Source: Alphaproteobacteria bacterium
Lineage (GTDB): Bacteria > Pseudomonadota > Alphaproteobacteria > Micavibrionales > CSBR16-224
Length of the DNA: 31,940 bases
Assembly: GCA_006226225.1 (NCBI GenBank)
Contig: SBHI01000081.1
Coordinates: 1 to 31,940, forward strand
Direction of reading: 5' to 3'
The position numbers and the translations under genes were made by a program. Positions 7,731-16,433 of this stretch are shown here, piece by piece. The notes under the pieces were generated by a model. That model was not told the DNA's origin and ran no database searches. It saw nothing but the letters and a program-made list of their open reading frames with translations. Numbering within the stretch: the stretch's first letter is position 1; the number at the start of each line of letters is the position of its first letter.

Positions 7731-8579
7731 ATGGTCAGCGACGAACTCGGTCAACCTTTTGATCCCTTTGCGGCAGAGCAGAAAAAAGAGGAAGAAGAAG
7801 CAAGGAAGAAGGCCGAAAAAGACGCGCGCAAAGCGGCTGAAGAGAAACTGAGTCCCGAAGAGCGGGAAGCAGCAGCACAAAAAATGGCCGAAGATGAAAC
7901 GGCACGCCTTGCCGCGATCGAGAGCAAAATGGTTCCCGCCTTTGATCTTGAAAAACTTGATTTTAAGAGCACTGACACCAGCTCTTCCAAAGCGCTTTCC
8001 AAAGAAGAAGAACTGAGCCTTGAAATGGAAGGCGGCGCCAAGCTCAACAGAGCCCTCATCGGTCTGGGCTGGGATGCTCCCGAAACCACAGGTGAAGGTG
8101 ACGAGTTTGACCTTGATGCCAGCGTTTTTCTGCTGACGCCCGATGGAAAAGTCGCCGAGGACGCGGATTTTGTTTTCTACAACAATCTGGCAGGTGCCGG
8201 CGGTGCCGTACGTCACCACGGCGATTGCAAAACCGGACGTGACGACGAAGGCGATGACGAAATCATCACCTGTCAACTGGATCAAATCCCCTTCCGGTCC
8301 GACAGGGTCGTTATCGTCATTACGATCCATGAAGCCTATGAGCGGCTCCAGCATTTCGGCCTTGTTGAAAATGCCTATGTCCGTCTTGTTGATTTGGACA
8401 CCAACCGGGAGCTGGTACGTTACAACCTCACGGAAGATGCTGCCGAAAAAGACGCACTGATTATCGGTGAGCTGGCACGCAGCACCACCGGATGGATTTT
8501 CCGTTCACGTGGCGAAGCATTTGAAGGCGGATTGTATCAGGTTGCAAAAAGCTTTGGCGTCTACGTCGCGCCAACCTGA
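7731..8579 (+). CDS. TerD-domain stress protein with charged N-terminal extension
   Basis: A 282-residue protein whose residues about 103-275 match the TerD domain: LIGLGWDAPE, EFDLDASVFLL with the Asp-rich calcium-binding stretch, DADFVFYNN, and the C-terminal GWIFRSRGEAFEGGLYQVAKSFGV. TerD proteins bind calcium and are linked to tellurite, phage and general stress responses, but no other ter gene is nearby, so resistance should not be assumed. The first roughly 70 residues are almost all Lys, Glu, Ala and Arg (EQKKEEEEARKKAEKDARKA), a predicted long charged helix or coiled coil that canonical TerD of about 190 residues lacks. ATG at 7731 is fixed by GGAG six bases upstream. It stands alone between the RluA-family gene and the convergent Mth938-like gene. 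Confidence 0.92.
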   Translation: MVSDELGQPFDPFAAEQKKEEEEARKKAEKDARKAAEEKLSPEEREAAAQKMAEDETARLAAIESKMVPAFDLEKLDFKSTDTSSSKALSKEEELSLEMEGGAKLNRALIGLGWDAPETTGEGDEFDLDASVFLLTPDGKVAEDADFVFYNNLAGAGGAVRHHGDCKTGRDDEGDDEIITCQLDQIPFRSDRVVIVITIHEAYERLQHFGLVENAYVRLVDLDTNRELVRYNLTEDAAEKDALIIGELARSTTGWIFRSRGEAFEGGLYQVAKSFGVYVAPT

Positions 8580-8624
8580 TTGAACGCATCAAGAAACAAT
8601 GCCAACAATCTGTTTTTTATGATT

Positions 8625-9005
8625 TTATTGCACTGGATACAGCGCAGCTGCAATGCGGCGTTCTTCCGCCAGTAACACATTATAGGTACGGCAAGCCGCA
8701 CCGGTGTCCATAGATTCCACATTCAGCCCTTGAGCTTCGAGCATCTGGCGAATATCCGGCGGCAGAAATACCGCCTTTTCTCCGCCCCCGAACAACACGA
8801 CCTCCACATCATCCGCGCCGATCAAAGGCGCAAAATGAGTGATTTCAAGCTCTTTGGGATTCGCAGGGATATCCCATGATGTCACCAGAGATGGAAAAAC
8901 CAGCACCGGGCCTGCGAAAGTCTCATTGCTAATCTGAAAACTGCCTTCGCCATAGGACTGGATGACCTTGCGGTCCGCCGCGACCATTGGCGTCACATCA
9001 ACCAT
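8625..9005 (-). CDS. Mth938-like domain protein (NDUFAF3-like)
   Basis: A 126-residue protein of the Mth938-like (DUF498) family, related to the mitochondrial complex I assembly factor NDUFAF3. Diagnostic parts are IQSYGEGSFQISNETFAGPV near the start, THFAPLIGADDVEVVLFGGGEKAVFLPPDI in halves around residues 56-85, and DTGAACRTYNVLLAEERRIAAAL at the end. The molecular role in bacteria is not established. Its start overlaps the secF stop by eight bases (8998-9005), so it is translated from the secDF message; this placement after secF is a familiar alphaproteobacterial arrangement. No signal peptide or membrane helix is visible. It converges with the TerD gene; the 45-base gap has no convincing terminator hairpin. 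Confidence 0.9.
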   Translation of the reverse strand: MVDVTPMVAADRKVIQSYGEGSFQISNETFAGPVLVFPSLVTSWDIPANPKELEITHFAPLIGADDVEVVLFGGGEKAVFLPPDIRQMLEAQGLNVESMDTGAACRTYNVLLAEERRIAAALYPVQ

Positions 9006-9945
9006 TCGTTTCGCTTTCCGGCGCGCTTGTCACAACGCGGTTTCTGTCGCGCGGCCGTACATACAGCAGCAACGGCGTGGCAATAAAGATCGATGAATAT
9101 GTTCCGATAAAGATACCGAAAATCAGCGCCGTCACAAAACCGCGGATAACCGCACCACCGAATTGCCACAATGCCAGCAGCGCCAACAAGGTTGTCAAAC
9201 TGGTCATCAATGTCCGTGACAATGTCTGGTTAATTGACAGGTTAAACAGCTCGCGCAGTGGCTTTTTCTTATATTTGCGCAAATTTTCGCGCACGCGGTC
9301 AAACACAACAACGGTATCGTTGATCGAATAACCGGCAATCATCAAAACAGCTGCCACCGTGGCAAGGGTGAATTCCATTTGCGTCACACTAAAAAAACCG
9401 ACAGTAAAAAGAATATCATGCGCCAGCGCCAATACGGCCGCGACACCGAATTGCCATTCAAAACGCATCCAGATATAAGCCAGCAGCCCGGCAAGTGCAT
9501 AAAACAGCGCCTTACCACCGGCCTCAATCAGTTCTTCCCCTACCTGCGGGCCGACAAATTCCACGCGGCGGTAGTCTTCGACCTGATCATCCAGCTTTTC
9601 CCGCACTTGTTCCATTACGATTTTCTGTGCCGCTTCATCACGATCTTGTTGCGGAATACGGATCATAACCTCATTGGGAGCACCGAATTCCTGCACGCTG
9701 ACAGCACCGATATCCAAAACGCTCAGCTTTTCCCGCAACCCAATAAGATCAGCAACCTCATCCTTTGTCTGGATTTCGATCAGTGTTCCTCCGGTAAAAT
9801 CAATCCCGAAATTCAAACCTTTCTGGAAGGTCACAAACATGCCCGCACAGATAACGAGAATCGACAGACCAAGAGCAACTTTATGCCAACCCATAAAGTC
9901 GCAATTTGTTTCATCAGGAACCAGTTTCACAATTCCACGCATCAT
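8998..9945 (-). CDS. secF: Protein translocase subunit SecF
   Basis: A 315-residue SecF, partner of SecD in the proton-driven accessory complex that helps pull proteins through SecYEG and out of the membrane. The first helix (VALGLSILVICAGMFVTF) is followed by the family signature GLNFGIDFTGGTLIEIQT, a periplasmic domain, and five C-terminal helices including LMIAGYSINDTVVVFDRVREN. The ATG at 9945 is chosen because AAGGAG lies four bases upstream and it is just eight bases from the secD stop; a longer in-frame ATG at 10056 would lie inside secD and add unlike residues. The protein begins with two Met codons, so 9942 is also possible. It is followed by an overlapping Mth938-like gene. Confidence 0.97.
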   Translation of the reverse strand: MMRGIVKLVPDETNCDFMGWHKVALGLSILVICAGMFVTFQKGLNFGIDFTGGTLIEIQTKDEVADLIGLREKLSVLDIGAVSVQEFGAPNEVMIRIPQQDRDEAAQKIVMEQVREKLDDQVEDYRRVEFVGPQVGEELIEAGGKALFYALAGLLAYIWMRFEWQFGVAAVLALAHDILFTVGFFSVTQMEFTLATVAAVLMIAGYSINDTVVVFDRVRENLRKYKKKPLRELFNLSINQTLSRTLMTSLTTLLALLALWQFGGAVIRGFVTALIFGIFIGTYSSIFIATPLLLYVRPRDRNRVVTSAPESETNG

Positions 9946-9953
9946 TATACTCC

Positions 9954-11522
9954 TTATATCGGCAAGGTTTGCGGCTTTTTCGCTTTCAGCCACATCACCA
10001 CCATCAAACGCGTCAGCAGAATTGCCGAAAACATAGAGGTCATGATTCCGACCCATAATGTTACCGCAAAGCCTTTGATCGGCCCCGTCCCAAAAGAAAA
10101 CAGCATCAGGGCGGCGATCAGCGTCGTCAAATTCGCATCAACAATCGAAGACATTGCCTGTCCGTATCCGGTTTCCACCGATGACAGAATCGAACGGCCA
10201 TTACGCAACTCTTCGCGGATACGCTCGAAAATCAGCACATTCGCATCCACCGCCATACCGATGGTCAAGACGATACCGGCGATACCCGGTAAAGTCAGTG
10301 TTGCCTGCAAGACCGACAATACGGCAAAAATCAGCGCCACATTCACCAACAAGGCAATATTGGCGAAAATACCGAACAATCCGTAGACTGCAATCATAAA
10401 GACCAGCACAAAGCTCATCCCCATCAAGCTGGCAACTTTACCTGCGCTGACGGAATCCGCCCCCAGGCTGGGCCCGACCGTGCGTTCTTCCATAAAGGTC
10501 AAAGGCGCAGGCAGCGCACCTGCCCGTAGCAGCAACGACGTATCGACGGTTTCCTGCACGGTAAAGCGACCGCTAATGCGCCCCGCACCACCGCAAATCG
10601 GTTCATTGATCGATGGCGCAGTCACGATTTCCTTATCCAGTACAACGGCAAAGCGCTTATGCTGGTTTTCGCGGGTAATACGGCAGAATTTATCCGTCCC
10701 GATCCGGTCAAAACGGAAGGTAACAACGGGCATACCGTCTTCAAAACTCGGCTGTGCATCCACAAGGCGCTCACCCTGCAGTTCTGCGCGTTTTTTTACC
10801 GCTAGCTGTATTTGCGGATTTTCCTTCATCGGATACATAATGGAGGACGGTGAAAGCCTTGCGCCGGGTTCTGACGAATTTTCATCAACCAGATGGAACG
10901 TCATGCTTGCCGTTTTTACCAGCAATTGCTTGATACGCTCGGGATCATCCACGCCCGGAAGCTGCACCAGAATGCGCTCATAACCCTGACGCTGAATGAC
11001 AGGCTCCCGCGTACCGGTTTCGTCAATACGGCGGCGGACAATTTCGATCGACTGGTTCAAGGTTTGGGTCTTGATCTCGGTCACTGACATTGGGCTTAAA
11101 GTCGCCGTAATCAGGCCGTCATCTGAAATATCAGCTTCCACCCCTTTGTAAAGTTTCCGGGCAATTTTCAAAGCCTTGCTGCGGGTTTCATCATCCTGCG
11201 CACGCAGCTGAAACAGCACGCTTTCCCCTTCGATCCGCAAACCGACATAGCCGATTCTTTCTTTTAAAAGGTCACGCTTGGCCGCTTCGCTCATGTCATT
11301 CAGGCGGTTCTGAACTGCGTAATCCATATCAACCTGCATCAAAAGATGCGCCCCGCCTTGCAAATCAAGGCCGAGGCTGACGGATTTATTCGGCAGCCAT
11401 GAAGACATTTCGCTTAACTTGGCTTTCATCGCATCGGGCATCAAATTTGGTGACGAATAGCTAATGCCCCAAATGCATACAATTACAATCAACCAGATTT
11501 TCCAGCGTTCAAAATACATCAT
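9954..11522 (-). CDS. secD: Protein translocase subunit SecD
   Basis: A 522-residue SecD, of normal length for the short alphaproteobacterial form. The N-terminal helix (IWLIVIVCIWGISYSSPNL) leads to LGLDLQGGAHLLMQVD at about residues 52-67, the large periplasmic P1 domain, and a C-terminal six-helix bundle with AGIVLTIGMAVDANVLIFERIREELR. SecD acts with SecF and YajC in the inner membrane at a late step of Sec export. It lies between yajC (45 bases upstream) and secF (8 bases downstream), all on the minus strand, in the standard operon order. The Asp in the transmembrane VDANV motif, which is needed for proton flow in the family, is present. Confidence 0.98.
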   Translation of the reverse strand: MMYFERWKIWLIVIVCIWGISYSSPNLMPDAMKAKLSEMSSWLPNKSVSLGLDLQGGAHLLMQVDMDYAVQNRLNDMSEAAKRDLLKERIGYVGLRIEGESVLFQLRAQDDETRSKALKIARKLYKGVEADISDDGLITATLSPMSVTEIKTQTLNQSIEIVRRRIDETGTREPVIQRQGYERILVQLPGVDDPERIKQLLVKTASMTFHLVDENSSEPGARLSPSSIMYPMKENPQIQLAVKKRAELQGERLVDAQPSFEDGMPVVTFRFDRIGTDKFCRITRENQHKRFAVVLDKEIVTAPSINEPICGGAGRISGRFTVQETVDTSLLLRAGALPAPLTFMEERTVGPSLGADSVSAGKVASLMGMSFVLVFMIAVYGLFGIFANIALLVNVALIFAVLSVLQATLTLPGIAGIVLTIGMAVDANVLIFERIREELRNGRSILSSVETGYGQAMSSIVDANLTTLIAALMLFSFGTGPIKGFAVTLWVGIMTSMFSAILLTRLMVVMWLKAKKPQTLPI

Positions 11523-11567
11523 TGTCTTTATCAGTCCTAACGGAAGGGAATAAAAATCTTGTCAGTG

Positions 11568-12017
11568 TCAGCGGGCACCTTTACGGGGAGCGCCATCTTC
11601 TTTTTTCTTTTTATTTTCGCGCAAACGGGAAACGGTGATGCCTTTACCGCCTTCATCATTGGCGCTGGACGAATCACCTGCCGTTACATGAGACACAGCT
11701 TTCTCGCGGATCGTCATAATGGTCGAGCGCACAGCATGCACACGCACACCGTCAGCAAGGTCGATCATGACTTCATCATCACCTGTCAGCTTATAGACTT
11801 TACCAATCAATCCGCCGCCCGTGACAACGCGGTCACCGCGCTTTAAGTTGTTGACCATATCATTGTGTTCACGCATCCGCTTGTTCTGCGGGCGGAACAC
11901 AAAGAAATAAAATACGAGAAGGATAAGAAACATCGGCAGAAGAAAGCCGACCAGACCGCCGTCTTGCGGTGCGCCGCTCGCAGCAGCGTCTTGAGCCCAT
12001 GCGGGAGTGACAAACAT
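11568..12017 (-). CDS. yajC: Preprotein translocase subunit YajC
   Basis: A 149-residue YajC, the small membrane component associated with SecDF. A single membrane helix at about residues 23-42 (LVGFLLPMFLILLVFYFFVF) is followed by the hallmark RPQNKRMREH and the soluble domain NLKRGDRVVTGGGLIGKVYKL. The N-terminus (MFVTPAWAQDAAASG) looks like the remains of a signal sequence. A C-terminal extension of about 40 residues ends in a basic run (LRENKKKKEDGAPRKGAR), longer than the E. coli protein of 110. An AGGA box precedes the ATG. It is the first gene of the yajC-secD-secF-Mth938 cluster and has a plausible promoter 26 bases or so upstream. Confidence 0.96.
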   Translation of the reverse strand: MFVTPAWAQDAAASGAPQDGGLVGFLLPMFLILLVFYFFVFRPQNKRMREHNDMVNNLKRGDRVVTGGGLIGKVYKLTGDDEVMIDLADGVRVHAVRSTIMTIREKAVSHVTAGDSSSANDEGGKGITVSRLRENKKKKEDGAPRKGAR

Positions 12018-12042
12018 GATTGTATCTTCCTGTTAATTTGTT

Positions 12043-12071
12043 ATTTTACCTTGAGCTACTATCTAACACAA
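12043..12071 (-). promoter_or_regulatory. Candidate promoter of the yajC-secDF operon
   Basis: Read on the minus strand, TTGTGT (12066-12071) is followed after 17 bases by TAAAAT (12043-12048). Start of transcription would be near 12036, about 19 bases before the yajC ATG at 12017. It lies in the 95-base divergent region shared with ydbH. Motif match only. Confidence 0.45.
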
Positions 12072-12112
12072 CAGCCGCATAGGCAACAAGGGGAAATCCG
12101 AGGGAGCCGTAA

Positions 12113-14779
12113 ATGTCACACAGCTCTGAAAAGAAAATTTCACGCGGCATTGCCGCAAGCGTTAAGTTTTTAACGCGCCTGATTATCTGGAGCTTTTGCT
12201 TTGTATTGGTATGCGGCGGGTTGTACTGGCAGCGCGATGCCGTTGCGCGCTATGCACTGCTGAGCTATCTGCACAAAAACGGCTTTCCCGCGGCAAGGCT
12301 ACAACATATCAATATCGAGCTTTATTCCGCCAAGATCACCAAACTCAAGCTCTCAGATGAGTTCCGTATTGATGACTTGCGCACCGATTTTCATTTTACA
12401 CCGGGCGATGACTACCCCGTCTTTATTGATTATCTGGCGTTAAGCGGCATCTCTTATCAGGAACCGCCATTGCAGGAGAATGTAGCGGAAACCGACATTT
12501 CAGCATTACTGCGTAAAAGTTTCGTGCTGGCGCAAAAGCTGCCGCTAGATAAAATCGATATCAAACAAGCGACAGCTCGTTTGCAGAAACGTGGCGCTTA
12601 TCTACCGCAAAGCATTACAATTACGGCAGCCAGCACCGCACTTAAAAACATCACGGATCATCTTAAAATAAACGCCGCCATTTCCGCCCAAAACGGTGAC
12701 AGCCTTGCTGGCATCGATTGCGCCGCCATCTTGTATGAAAATGGAAATGCCGCCGCAGACCTGACTTTACGTGATGAAAGCGTTATTCGCCATCCGCTGA
12801 TAAGCATGTCCAATATCGACGGCGCAGCACATGTTGCACTGAAAAGCGGCATGATAACGGCAGAAAATGCCGCCATAACCATCGGTGCCGCCCAGCTTGT
12901 CCATTTGCCGCTGGAAAACATTACCCTCTCCTACAATGAAACAGCGGAAGGCAAAACACTGGAGGCTGCCGGTAAAAGCCCTGGAGATATTGCCGGATTT
13001 AATGCGGAGTTTAACTTTAACAAAGATAGAGAACTATCTGGAAAAGCAGATATAAATGCAAAAAATCTTGAACAGTTCTATGCGTTAAGCAAAGAAAGTT
13101 TTTCCGGCTTTGAGAACTTCGCCGCCCTTGAAAAGGATTTAAAAAATGTAAAAGGCAGCGCTCGCCTCGTATTGAATTTTTCCGGCAAAAAACCGCTGGC
13201 AGAGCTCAATACTGATATCGCTACATGGCAGGATTTTTCCGGCAATTTGCAAATCGCGGCAAAAGGGCTGACCCTGCCGCCGCATCTGCACAAAACCGGT
13301 GCTGATATTAAACTGCATTTCTCGCATAATGCAGATGGTATCCTGATCTTCCCCGAAAGCCTTGCCGCCGATGGAAAAACAGGCAGCGATAAAACCGCCT
13401 TTCAGCTGAAACTTGATCCAAAACCGAACAGCACCCATTTGCTGCTTAAACACGCGGGAGATGTCGTTGATTTCCGTCTGCCGCAATTGCAATTATCCTA
13501 TGGCGACATGCTGGATTACAGCGGCGGATTAAGCGGCACAATCGACCGCATTGGATCAGGCTTTGAACTGACGGAAGCAGCAGGCCGTTTAAAGCTGCCT
13601 GTGCAGAAAATCACCATTGATCTCTATGAAGCCACCGCAAAAGGCGGCTATCACAGCAAGGCCGAAACCAAGGCCAGCGTCAAAACAGCCGTGACACTGC
13701 CGGATAATATCGCACCGGTACTGCGCGTTGATGCGGATCTCACCTATACGGCCGCAAAAGACCTGCTGCGCTTTGACAGCAAATTGCGTGATCAGGCCAG
13801 CCATGCCAATGCCCATATCACCGGATTTGTGACACCGGCAACACAAAAAGGCGAAATCAATATCGAGATGCCGCCCGTGACATTCGATCCGGTCGGCACA
13901 CAGCCGCATCATCTTTCGCCAAAGCTGGCAGGTTTGCTGCAAAAGGTTTCCGGCAGTGCCGGATTTTCTGCCAAGCTCTCCTTGCCGGATTTACGCGGTA
14001 CAGGACAACTATTGCTGAAAAACCTGTCGGCGGAAATTTCCGGCAAACCCGTCACCAATCTGAACGCCGCACTGGAAATCAAAAACGTCATACCACCTGT
14101 GCTGGACAGGCAAATCGTCGCCGTTGAAAGCTTTAATCCCGGCATTCCCTTCTTCGGCGGACTGGTAACGCTCAGCTATGATGCTGAGCAGCTTCTGCCA
14201 TTAACCCTGCATAATGCGGAATGGCAAATGGCCGGCGGCACCGTTTCTTTTGCCGATGTGAAATTAGACCCCGCCAAACCTGACACGGCTTTCAGTGTGA
14301 TGGTGCGTGATTTGTCACTGCAGCAATTACTACAATTTGCCAAAGTGGAAGGATTGAAAGCAAACGGCATGATCAGCGGCAGTCTGCCATTGCGTGTGCG
14401 CGGCGATGAGATTTTTATCGAGAACGGCGTCATCAGCACCACAACCCCCGGCACAGTGCAATATGCCCCGAACGAACTGCCCGCTTTTCTGCAAAACGGC
14501 AACCCGAATATGGATTTTGTGCGCAACGTCATCAGCAATTTTCACTATGAGAGCTTGCGTTTCCTGCTGGACGGCAAAGCAGGCGGCGACCAGACCATCC
14601 GTCTGGAAGCCAAAGGGCGCAACCCCGACATGGCGGAAACGCGCCCCGTTGCCTTGAATTTGAACCTGCAAGGCGCGCTTGAAAATATTTTTCAGCACCA
14701 TGTACAAGCCTATACAATTCCTGATAATATACGGGAGAAAATTCGGCAATATGAGGAAAAACATGTCCCATCACCTTAA
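12113..14779 (+). CDS. ydbH: YdbH-family AsmA-like envelope protein
   Basis: An 888-residue protein of the YdbH family (formerly named dicarboxylate transport). YdbH, with TamB and YhdP, belongs to the AsmA-like group that bridges the envelope and moves phospholipid toward the outer membrane. Residues about 20-42 form one N-terminal membrane anchor (LIIWSFCFVLVCGGLYW); the rest is a long run of amphipathic beta strands. The C-terminal third is most diagnostic: GGTVSFADVKLDP, LLQFAKVEGLKANGMISGSL, NGVISTTTPGTVQY, and LRFLLDGKAGGDQTIRLEAKG, which are characteristic of the family end. GAGGGAG precedes the ATG at 12113. Its last 17 bases overlap the ynbE start, and ydbL follows; this three-gene set matches E. 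coli ydbH-ynbE-ydbL, which strongly supports the call. The transport role is inferred from the family. Confidence 0.9.
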   Translation: MSHSSEKKISRGIAASVKFLTRLIIWSFCFVLVCGGLYWQRDAVARYALLSYLHKNGFPAARLQHINIELYSAKITKLKLSDEFRIDDLRTDFHFTPGDDYPVFIDYLALSGISYQEPPLQENVAETDISALLRKSFVLAQKLPLDKIDIKQATARLQKRGAYLPQSITITAASTALKNITDHLKINAAISAQNGDSLAGIDCAAILYENGNAAADLTLRDESVIRHPLISMSNIDGAAHVALKSGMITAENAAITIGAAQLVHLPLENITLSYNETAEGKTLEAAGKSPGDIAGFNAEFNFNKDRELSGKADINAKNLEQFYALSKESFSGFENFAALEKDLKNVKGSARLVLNFSGKKPLAELNTDIATWQDFSGNLQIAAKGLTLPPHLHKTGADIKLHFSHNADGILIFPESLAADGKTGSDKTAFQLKLDPKPNSTHLLLKHAGDVVDFRLPQLQLSYGDMLDYSGGLSGTIDRIGSGFELTEAAGRLKLPVQKITIDLYEATAKGGYHSKAETKASVKTAVTLPDNIAPVLRVDADLTYTAAKDLLRFDSKLRDQASHANAHITGFVTPATQKGEINIEMPPVTFDPVGTQPHHLSPKLAGLLQKVSGSAGFSAKLSLPDLRGTGQLLLKNLSAEISGKPVTNLNAALEIKNVIPPVLDRQIVAVESFNPGIPFFGGLVTLSYDAEQLLPLTLHNAEWQMAGGTVSFADVKLDPAKPDTAFSVMVRDLSLQQLLQFAKVEGLKANGMISGSLPLRVRGDEIFIENGVISTTTPGTVQYAPNELPAFLQNGNPNMDFVRNVISNFHYESLRFLLDGKAGGDQTIRLEAKGRNPDMAETRPVALNLNLQGALENIFQHHVQAYTIPDNIREKIRQYEEKHVPSP

Positions 14780-14984
14780 CAAATATCTGTGGCACATGAT
14801 GGCGGGTTTCGCCATTGTGATACTGACGGCCTGCTCTCCGACCGTGAAAGTCGAAGCGCCGGATAAACCGATTGAAATCAACATGAACATCAAAATCGAA
14901 CAGGAAGTCCGCATCAAGGTCGAACGCGATCTGGATAACCTGTTTGAAGAATCTCCCGATCTGTTCGGGACGACAGCAAATTAA
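14763..14984 (+). CDS. ynbE: YnbE-family outer-membrane lipoprotein
   Basis: A 73-residue small lipoprotein. After a basic N-terminus and a hydrophobic stretch (MMAGFAIVILTAC) there is a lipobox L-T-A-C at about residues 22-25, then CSPTVKVEAPDKPIEINMNI and IKIEQEVRIKVERDLDNL, the pattern of YnbE. In E. coli YnbE is thought to pair with the C-terminal beta strands of YdbH at the outer membrane. I chose the ATG at 14763 because GAGG lies six bases upstream and the signal peptide then has normal length; an ATG at 14751 is in frame but worse spaced. The start lies inside the end of ydbH, suggesting coupling. Confidence 0.88.
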   Translation: MSHHLNKYLWHMMAGFAIVILTACSPTVKVEAPDKPIEINMNIKIEQEVRIKVERDLDNLFEESPDLFGTTAN

Positions 14985-15002
14985 GGAAAGGATAACAATC
15001 CG

Positions 15003-15335
15003 ATGAAACAAGCTTTTACAGTATTTTTTCTGTGTTTTGCCTTTCTCGCAGTACTTCCCGCAACAGCCTATGCAGAGATGGGCGTCGCTGCCGCCAAAGC
15101 GCAAGGCTATGTCGGTGAACAGCCTGACGGGCTTTTAGGTATCGTTCAAGCCGCTCCGGGCGTTGCCGCCATGGTTGACAGCACAAATGCGGCACGGCTG
15201 GACAAATACCGTTCCGTCGCGCAAAGCAACGGTCTGCCGCTCGATCAGGTGCAGAAACTGGCCGGACAAAAACTGATGACGGAAACCCCCGGCGGGCAGT
15301 ATATTCTGCTCAACGGTCAGTGGGTGAAAAAATAA
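15003..15335 (+). CDS. ydbL: YdbL-family periplasmic protein (DUF1318)
   Basis: A 110-residue exported protein of the YdbL/DUF1318 family. Residues 1-24 are a classical signal peptide (hydrophobic AFTVFFLCFAFLAVL, cleavage likely after ATAYA). The mature part contains AKAQGYVGEQPDGLLGIV, DSTNAARLDKYRSVA, the helix LDQVQKLAGQKL and the closing GGQYILLNGQWVKK, all typical of the family. It lies 18 bases after ynbE with an AAGGA ribosome site. In E. coli it is reported as part of the YdbH-YnbE pair, where it may guard against excess complex formation; that role is carried over as inference. hemB follows after 29 bases and may be read through. Confidence 0.92.
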   Translation: MKQAFTVFFLCFAFLAVLPATAYAEMGVAAAKAQGYVGEQPDGLLGIVQAAPGVAAMVDSTNAARLDKYRSVAQSNGLPLDQVQKLAGQKLMTETPGGQYILLNGQWVKK

Positions 15336-15364
15336 TAACAAATCAATAAAGACGTAGAATAGCC

Positions 15365-16423
15365 ATGACATACCCGAAAATGCAGGCAACCGACCTGCGT
15401 GAATTTGCGGCAGAAGACGCCTCCGAAGCCGCCGCAACCTATCCGCGCCGCCGTATGCGCCGCAACCGCAAAGCCCCCTGGGTGCGCGATCTGGTGCAGG
15501 AAAACAGCGTCACTGCCAAAGATTTGGTCTGGCCGGTTTTCGTGATTGACGGTGAAAACCGCCGCGAAGCCGTGCCGTCAATGCCGGGCGTAGAGCGTCT
15601 TAGCATTGATCTGCTGGTCAAAGAGGCAGAAAACGCTGCAGGACTAAACATCCCTGCCCTTGCGCTGTTCCCCTCCACACCGGATGATCTGCGTTCTGAT
15701 GACGGGGCAGAGGCATGGAATGAGGACAACCTTGTCTGCCGTGCCATGCGCCGCCTGAAAGATGCCGTGCCGGAAATCGGCCTTATCTGCGATGTCGCAC
15801 TTGATCCCTATACCAGCCACGGCCATGACGGGCTGATTGATGACACCGGCACCATCCTGAATGATGAAACGGTGGAAGTTCTGTGCAGACAGGCCTTGGT
15901 ACAGGCCGGTGCAGGTGCTGATGTTATTGCGCCCTCCGATATGATGGACGGACGTATCGGCGCGATTCGCGACGCACTTGATAATGCAGGCTATACCGAT
16001 GTGAATATCCTGTCCTACGCCGCGAAATACGCCTCGGTCTATTACGGGCCGTTCCGCGATGCCGTCAAATCCTCCGGCTTTCTGAAAGGCGATAAAAAAA
16101 CCTATCAGATGGACCCTGCCAATAGTGACGAGGCGCTTCATGAAGTCGCCCTCGATCTGGAGGAAGGTGCGGATATGGTGATGGTCAAACCCGGCCTGCC
16201 CTATCTTGATATCATCCGCCGCGTCAAAGACACGTTTTCCGTGCCTGTTTTCGCCTATCATGTCAGCGGTGAATATGCGATGCTGCGCGCTGCTGCGGAA
16301 AACGGTTGGCTCGACTACGAAAAAACGCTCCATGAAACGCTTTTATGCTTTAAACGCGCGGGCTGTGACGCTATTCTGACTTATGCAGCGCGCGATATGG
16401 CGCAAATTCTAAAAGGACTTTAA
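15365..16423 (+). CDS. hemB: Delta-aminolevulinic acid dehydratase (porphobilinogen synthase)
   Basis: A 352-residue HemB, which joins two 5-aminolevulinate molecules to make porphobilinogen for haem and related tetrapyrroles. The Schiff-base lysines are visible at residue 221 (YAAKYASVYYGPFRDA) and 275 (MVKPGLPYLDI). The metal-site segment reads DVALDPYTSHGHDG: the three Cys of the zinc-type enzyme are replaced by Ala, Asp and Asp, which is the magnesium-type pattern of Pseudomonas and many alphaproteobacteria. The N-terminal arm (about 25 residues before YPRRRMRRNR) is a little longer than usual. The start has only a weak ribosome site. It follows ydbL by 29 bases and precedes an unrecognised small gene by 10. 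Confidence 0.98.
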   Translation: MTYPKMQATDLREFAAEDASEAAATYPRRRMRRNRKAPWVRDLVQENSVTAKDLVWPVFVIDGENRREAVPSMPGVERLSIDLLVKEAENAAGLNIPALALFPSTPDDLRSDDGAEAWNEDNLVCRAMRRLKDAVPEIGLICDVALDPYTSHGHDGLIDDTGTILNDETVEVLCRQALVQAGAGADVIAPSDMMDGRIGAIRDALDNAGYTDVNILSYAAKYASVYYGPFRDAVKSSGFLKGDKKTYQMDPANSDEALHEVALDLEEGADMVMVKPGLPYLDIIRRVKDTFSVPVFAYHVSGEYAMLRAAAENGWLDYEKTLHETLLCFKRAGCDAILTYAARDMAQILKGL

Positions 16424-16433
16424 GGGAAGACGC

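Noticed and set aside
7731..8579. Calling the TerD gene a tellurite resistance determinant
   Set aside because: A single TerD domain without terZABCE partners does not support resistance.
8580..8624. Terminator between the convergent TerD and Mth938-like genes
   Set aside because: Only a 5-bp AT-rich pairing next to a T-run is visible, too weak to call.
9379..10386. Plus-strand open frame of 335 codons opposite secF and secD
   Set aside because: Shadow of two conserved genes; no start signal and no family.
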